Source: CAZAFM01 sp964484395
GTDB lineage: Bacteria; Campylobacterota; Campylobacteria; Campylobacterales; CAZAFM01
Assembly (NCBI GenBank): GCA_964484395.1
Contig: CAZAFM010000089.1
Coordinates: 1 to 8,446, forward strand
Reading direction: 5' to 3'
Length of the DNA: 8,446 bases
In this document: positions 5,489 through 8,446 of the stretch, piece by piece
How the letters are laid out: each line of letters starts with the position of its first letter
Position numbering within the stretch: the stretch's first letter is position 1
Notes under the pieces: model-generated
Database searches by the model: none
The model's input: only the letters and a program-made list of their open reading frames with translations
What the model was told of the DNA's origin: nothing
Translations under genes and position numbers: made by a program

Positions 5489-7946
5489 CTCCTGTTATCT
5501 CTTCTTCTGCCTCTTCGTTTGGACAAGCTGCTATACTTATGACCCTATCATCACTCTCTTTTATGTTGACTAGCTTCACACCACTTGCATTTCTGCCTGT
5601 TTTTCTGATAGCTTCCATATCAACTCTTATCATATTTCCATTTTTGGTTAATGCCATAAGGTCAAACTTCTCATCTACATATAAAGCCCCAACTAACTGA
5701 CCAGTTTTGTTAGTTAGTTTCATAGCAATGATACCTTTACCACCTCTATTTTGGCATCTATACTCTGATACTTTGGTTCTTTTTCCAAGTCCTCTCTCAC
5801 TTACTGTCAGAAGTTCACTATCTTCACTTGAGATTGCAACTGCTCCCACTACACAGTCACTACTGTTTTTGAAGCGGATACCAGTCACTCCTCTAGCTAC
5901 TCTTCCTATCTCTCTTACATCACTTATAGGGAATCTAATACACATAGCATCACTTGTAAGCATAAACACCTCTTGAATATCAGGTGTAATGATTTGTGCA
6001 GTTACTAGCTCATCCTCTTCATCAAGTGTTATTGCTCTAACTCCTACACTTCTTATGTTTGAGTATTCGCTTAGATTTGTTCGTTTAACTACACCTTTTT
6101 TGGTTACAAAAAGAAGTGATTTGTTCTCCTCAAAGTCACTTGTGGTAATAGTCGCCATAATGCGCTCATCTTGAGCTAGGTTTACTAGGTTTACAACAGC
6201 TTTTCCTTTAGCATTTCTACTAGCTTCTGGTATGCGATAGACCTTTAGCCAGTAGAGTTGACCTCTATCTGTGACAAACATGATAGTATCATGGGTGTTG
6301 CTTATGAAGAAGTTTTCTATAAAGTCATCTTCATACACAGTTAGAGCCATCTTCCCTTTACCACCTCTTCGCTGTTTCTCATAGCTTTTTAGTGGAACTC
6401 GCTTGATATAGCCTCTGTGAGTCATAGTAATAACTGCTGGCTCATTTGGTATGAGGTCTTCTATATCTATCTCCTCATAGTCCTCAACTATCTCAGTCCT
6501 TCTTGGAGAGCCATATTTCTGCTTAATCTCTAGTAGCTCCTCTTTGATGATACTTTCAAGCAAGTCTTCGCTTTTGAGGATGGCATTTAGCCTCTCTATC
6601 TCTTTTAGAAGTTCCATATATTCTGCTTCTATCTTGTCTCTCTCAAGTCCTGTTAACTTCTGAAGTCTCATATCAAGAATAGCTTGAGTTTGAACATCGC
6701 TTAGCTCAAATCTAGTTTTTAAAGAGCTCTTAGCTTCTGCTGGGTCAGCACTTGCACGGATAAGCTTGACTATCTCATCTATGTTATCAACTGCAATTCT
6801 TAGACCCTCAAGTATATGCGCTCTATGCTTTGCTTTTTGAAGGTCAAATATAGTCCTTCTTATGACTACTGTTTTTCTATGAGATACAAAGAGCTTTAGA
6901 AGCTCAAGGAGGTTGAAAGTTTTTGGCTCTTTGTTGTTTATCGCGACAACATTTATTCCAAAAGTACTCTCCATAGAGGTGGACTTAAAAAGGTTGTTTA
7001 GTACTATCTCACTCATTGCATCTTTTTTAAGCTCGACAACTACTCTAATACCCTCTCTATCACTCTCATCCCTAACTTCACTAATCCCTTCAATATGCTT
7101 GTTTTTAGCAAGCTCTGCTATCTGCTCTACTAGCTTGGCTTTGTTGGTCTGATAAGGGAGTTCATCTAGGACTATGACATCTCTGTTGCCCTTTTTTTCT
7201 ATGTGGGTTTTTGCGCGGATTTTTATCCTACCGCGACCTGTTTTATACGCTTGGATAATTCCACTTTTACCAAATATAATCCCACCAGTAGGAAAATCAG
7301 GTCCTTGGATAAACTCTGTTAAGTCAGTTATCTCTGCATCTTTGTTATCAATCAGATGAATAACCGCATCTACAAGCTCATCAAGTCTATGAGGAGGGAT
7401 ATTGGTAGCCATACCAACTGCAATACCACTTGAGCCATTTAGAAGTAGGTTTGGCACGCGTGTTGGAAGAACATCTGGCTCTTTCATCGTATCATCATAG
7501 TTTGGAGTGAAGTCAACTGTGTCTTTGTCTATATCTCGCAGCATCTCTTCTGCTAGTATAGTCATCCTAGCCTCAGTATATCTCATAGCCGCAGGAGAGT
7601 CACCATCTAGTGAGCCAAAGTTCCCTTGCCCATCTACAAGAGGTGCTCTCATACTAAACTCTTGAGCCATTCTTACAAGTGCTTCATAGACAGCACTATC
7701 ACCATGTGGGTGATACTTACCTATTACATCCCCGACGATTCTTGCACTCTTTTTGTACCCCGCTCTGCTAGTGAGGTTTAGCTCATTCATAGCAAAAAGT
7801 ATCCGCCTATGAACGGGCTTTAGCCCATCTTTGGCATCTGGCAGAGCACGACCTACTATGACACTCATGGAGTAATCTAGGTAGCTAGTTTTGACAGTAT
7901 CCTCTATGCTTATATGTTCTAAATGTTTATCAAAAAGGGTTTCCAT
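5460..7946 (-). CDS. gyrA: DNA gyrase subunit A
   Basis: GyrA forms the A2B2 gyrase with GyrB and breaks and rejoins DNA to introduce negative supercoils using ATP. The 828-residue protein has the breakage-reunion domain (about 1-490) with catalytic Tyr123 in AAMRYTEAR, and the C-terminal beta-pinwheel with the GyrA box QRRGGKG at 525-531. That box marks it as gyrase and not topoisomerase IV ParC. The tail is acidic (NEEAEEEITGDEG), as in gyrases where the tail tunes supercoiling. In the quinolone region, HPHGDSAVYEALVRMAQ places Ser84 and Glu88 at E. coli Ser83 and Asp87; both are compatible with a sensitive enzyme. The ATG has AAGGA nine bases upstream (7956-7960). It follows the DUF465 gene across a possible attenuating hairpin, and its end overlaps the next gene. 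C. jejuni and H. pylori lack topoisomerase IV, so this may be the only type IIA enzyme. Confidence 0.98.
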   Translation of the reverse strand: METLFDKHLEHISIEDTVKTSYLDYSMSVIVGRALPDAKDGLKPVHRRILFAMNELNLTSRAGYKKSARIVGDVIGKYHPHGDSAVYEALVRMAQEFSMRAPLVDGQGNFGSLDGDSPAAMRYTEARMTILAEEMLRDIDKDTVDFTPNYDDTMKEPDVLPTRVPNLLLNGSSGIAVGMATNIPPHRLDELVDAVIHLIDNKDAEITDLTEFIQGPDFPTGGIIFGKSGIIQAYKTGRGRIKIRAKTHIEKKGNRDVIVLDELPYQTNKAKLVEQIAELAKNKHIEGISEVRDESDREGIRVVVELKKDAMSEIVLNNLFKSTSMESTFGINVVAINNKEPKTFNLLELLKLFVSHRKTVVIRRTIFDLQKAKHRAHILEGLRIAVDNIDEIVKLIRASADPAEAKSSLKTRFELSDVQTQAILDMRLQKLTGLERDKIEAEYMELLKEIERLNAILKSEDLLESIIKEELLEIKQKYGSPRRTEIVEDYEEIDIEDLIPNEPAVITMTHRGYIKRVPLKSYEKQRRGGKGKMALTVYEDDFIENFFISNTHDTIMFVTDRGQLYWLKVYRIPEASRNAKGKAVVNLVNLAQDERIMATITTSDFEENKSLLFVTKKGVVKRTNLSEYSNIRSVGVRAITLDEEDELVTAQIITPDIQEVFMLTSDAMCIRFPISDVREIGRVARGVTGIRFKNSSDCVVGAVAISSEDSELLTVSERGLGKRTKVSEYRCQNRGGKGIIAMKLTNKTGQLVGALYVDEKFDLMALTKNGNMIRVDMEAIRKTGRNASGVKLVNIKESDDRVISIAACPNEEAEEEITGDEGASGLLE

Positions 7947-7975
7947 ATGTAATATTCCTTGAGTTTGTTAAGGAG

Positions 7976-7999
7976 AAAAGGGAAAACTACTTCCCTTTT
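7976..7999 (-). terminator. Possible terminator/attenuator between the DUF465 gene and gyrA
   Basis: A perfect nine-base stem AAAAGGGAA/TTCCCTTTT with a six-base loop includes the DUF465 stop codon. In the minus direction only four Us end the stem before a C, so termination would be partial; on the plus strand six Ts follow, making a better terminator for any opposing transcript. The spacing to gyrA (about 30 bases) leaves little room for a separate promoter, so partial read-through is more likely than full stop. Confidence 0.5.
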
Positions 8000-8208
8000 T
8001 TGTATTCTTGTATTATTGCGAATGCTTCATCTTTTAGAGCTAGTTTCTCTTTTTTGAGTTTCTCAAGCTCTAGGTGCTCCATATGCTCTCTCCCTGCTTC
8101 TACAGCATCTATCTTACTATCAAGCTCATTATGTTTTTCAAAAATCTTTGCAAAATGTGCATTTTCTTGCTTTAGTTTGCTAATCTCTTCTCTGTATTCG
8201 TGAAGCAT
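7987..8208 (-). CDS. DUF465 / YdcH family coiled-coil protein
   Basis: A 73-residue cytoplasmic protein, almost wholly helical and highly charged. The motif ISKLKQENAHFAKIFEKHNE followed by LD.KI and an ELEKLKKEKLALKDE heptad-like stretch is the standard pattern of the DUF465 (YdcH) family, whose role is unknown. The length fits the family. The ATG at 8208 has AAGGAG (8215-8220) six bases upstream. It is the first gene of the minus-strand run, facing a tRNA gene, and its stop codon sits inside a hairpin ahead of gyrA. No membrane segment or signal peptide. Confidence 0.9.
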   Translation of the reverse strand: MLHEYREEISKLKQENAHFAKIFEKHNELDSKIDAVEAGREHMEHLELEKLKKEKLALKDEAFAIIQEYKKGK

Positions 8209-8240
8209 CTAAGTCTCCTTGTTGTTTTATGTATGTTTGA

Positions 8241-8270
8241 ATTTTATCAAATAAGAGTTTTATTAGTCAT
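8241..8270 (-). promoter_or_regulatory. Likely promoter of the DUF465-gyrA run
   Basis: On the minus strand, TGATAAAAT gives an extended -10 (TG then TAAAAT at 8241-8246). ATGACT at 8265-8270 is an imperfect -35 separated by 18 bases. This would start transcription near 8235, about 26 bases before the DUF465 ATG. Epsilonproteobacterial promoters often rely on the -10 with a weak -35, which fits. It is the only good promoter-like match I found for the minus-strand genes. Confidence 0.5.
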
Positions 8271-8292
8271 TAAGAATGAATCCAAACACCCC

Positions 8293-8321
8293 TTGCTTTT
8301 AAAAAAAAGTTTTGGTAGAAT
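8293..8321 (+). promoter_or_regulatory. Likely promoter of tRNA-Ser
   Basis: TTGCTT (8293-8298) and TAGAAT (8316-8321) are separated by 17 bases, with TG one base before the -10 (extended -10). Transcription would begin near 8328, about 30 bases before the mature tRNA. The spacer contains eight consecutive As. The element is divergent from the promoter of the protein genes. Confidence 0.65.
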
Positions 8322-8358
8322 TTCACTCTTTTTTAACTACACAAATCAAAGAAGCTTT

Positions 8359-8446
8359 CGGGAGATGGCTGAGTGGTCGAAAGCGGCGGTCTTGAAAACC
8401 GTTGAGGTTAACGCCTCCGGGGGTTCGAATCCCTCTCTCCCGGCCA
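8359..8446 (+). tRNA. tRNA-Ser (anticodon UGA)
   Basis: All arms can be drawn. The acceptor CGGGAGA pairs with TCTCCCG, followed by discriminator G and an encoded CCA that ends the window. The D arm lies in GCTGAGTGGTCGAAAGC. The anticodon stem GCGGT/ACCGT holds loop CTTGAAA with anticodon TGA at 8393-8395. A long variable arm (GAGG...CCTC) marks a class II tRNA, and the T arm has GGGGG-TTCGAAT-CCCTC. Length is 88 bases. It reads UCA and, by wobble, other UCN serine codons. The gene is complete and bacterial in form. Confidence 0.97.

Noticed and set aside
5416..5700. Plus-strand frame of 94 codons over the gyrA 3' end
   Set aside because: Composition is Ser/Leu/Ala-rich antisense to a highly conserved gyrA region; no ribosome binding site or homology pattern.
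7451..7467. Sigma-54-like sequence TTGGCACGCGTGTTGGA on the plus strand, of interest because a sigma-54 activator is nearby
   Set aside because: The -24 part fits but the -12 element reads TTGG where the essential GC is needed, and it lies inside gyrA, antisense to any gene here.
8281..8358. Integration site or mobile element beside the tRNA-Ser gene
   Set aside because: The window ends at the CCA of the tRNA, so the 3' flank where integration would occur is not visible; the upstream side is an ordinary promoter region.

Overview
The window reads as chromosomal core DNA of a Campylobacterota bacterium (Epsilonproteobacteria; a Sulfurimonas/Sulfurovum-type free-living relative is my best guess). 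The evidence is low GC, A/T-rich codons (ATA, AGA, CTA), protein sequences of epsilonproteobacterial type, and the order gyrA - small exported protein - sigma-54 response regulator (FlgR type) - asd. That order recalls the gyrA...flgR-asd neighbourhood of Campylobacter jejuni, and hemE followed by a radical SAM gene recalls another C. jejuni neighbourhood. The genus assignment is inference.

Layout: all protein genes lie on the minus strand and are transcribed from the right end to the left. In transcription order they are a DUF465/YdcH coiled-coil protein (7987-8208), gyrA (5460-7946), a small secreted protein of unknown function (5075-5488), a flgR-type regulator (3770-5065), asd (2627-3652, TTG start), a UPF0114/YqhA membrane protein (1812-2345), hemE (793-1812), and a COG0731-like radical SAM gene cut off at the left edge (1-796). 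On the plus strand at the right edge is a complete tRNA-Ser(UGA) with encoded CCA (8359-8446). Its promoter is divergent from a promoter for the protein cluster. Gene spacing is very tight: several stop/start overlaps and mostly short gaps, consistent with one long transcript or a few overlapping ones.

The genes do unrelated housekeeping jobs (DNA topology, flagellar-type regulation, aspartate-family amino acid and cell-wall precursor synthesis, haem synthesis), so the linkage is not one pathway. I see no defence system, phage, transposase, CRISPR array or biosynthetic cluster.

The two stretches worth attention are the two widest gaps inside the minus-strand run, flgR-asd (3653-3769) and asd-UPF0114 (2346-2471). 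Each is packed with consecutive hairpins, begins at the upstream stop codon and runs to the ribosome binding site of the next gene. The second is GC-richer than the genes and holds a 41-codon frame that tiles the gap exactly (TAG|ATG ... TAA|ATG), has a good ribosome binding site, and ends in a hairpin that would hide the Shine-Dalgarno of the next gene. They look like inserted palindromic elements and possibly expressed small ORFs.

The 100 Ns at 2524-2623 are flanked by identical 55-base copies of the asd 3' end. This is best read as an unmerged contig overlap, not missing sequence; with it collapsed, asd, the small ORF, UPF0114, hemE and the radical SAM gene are contiguous.
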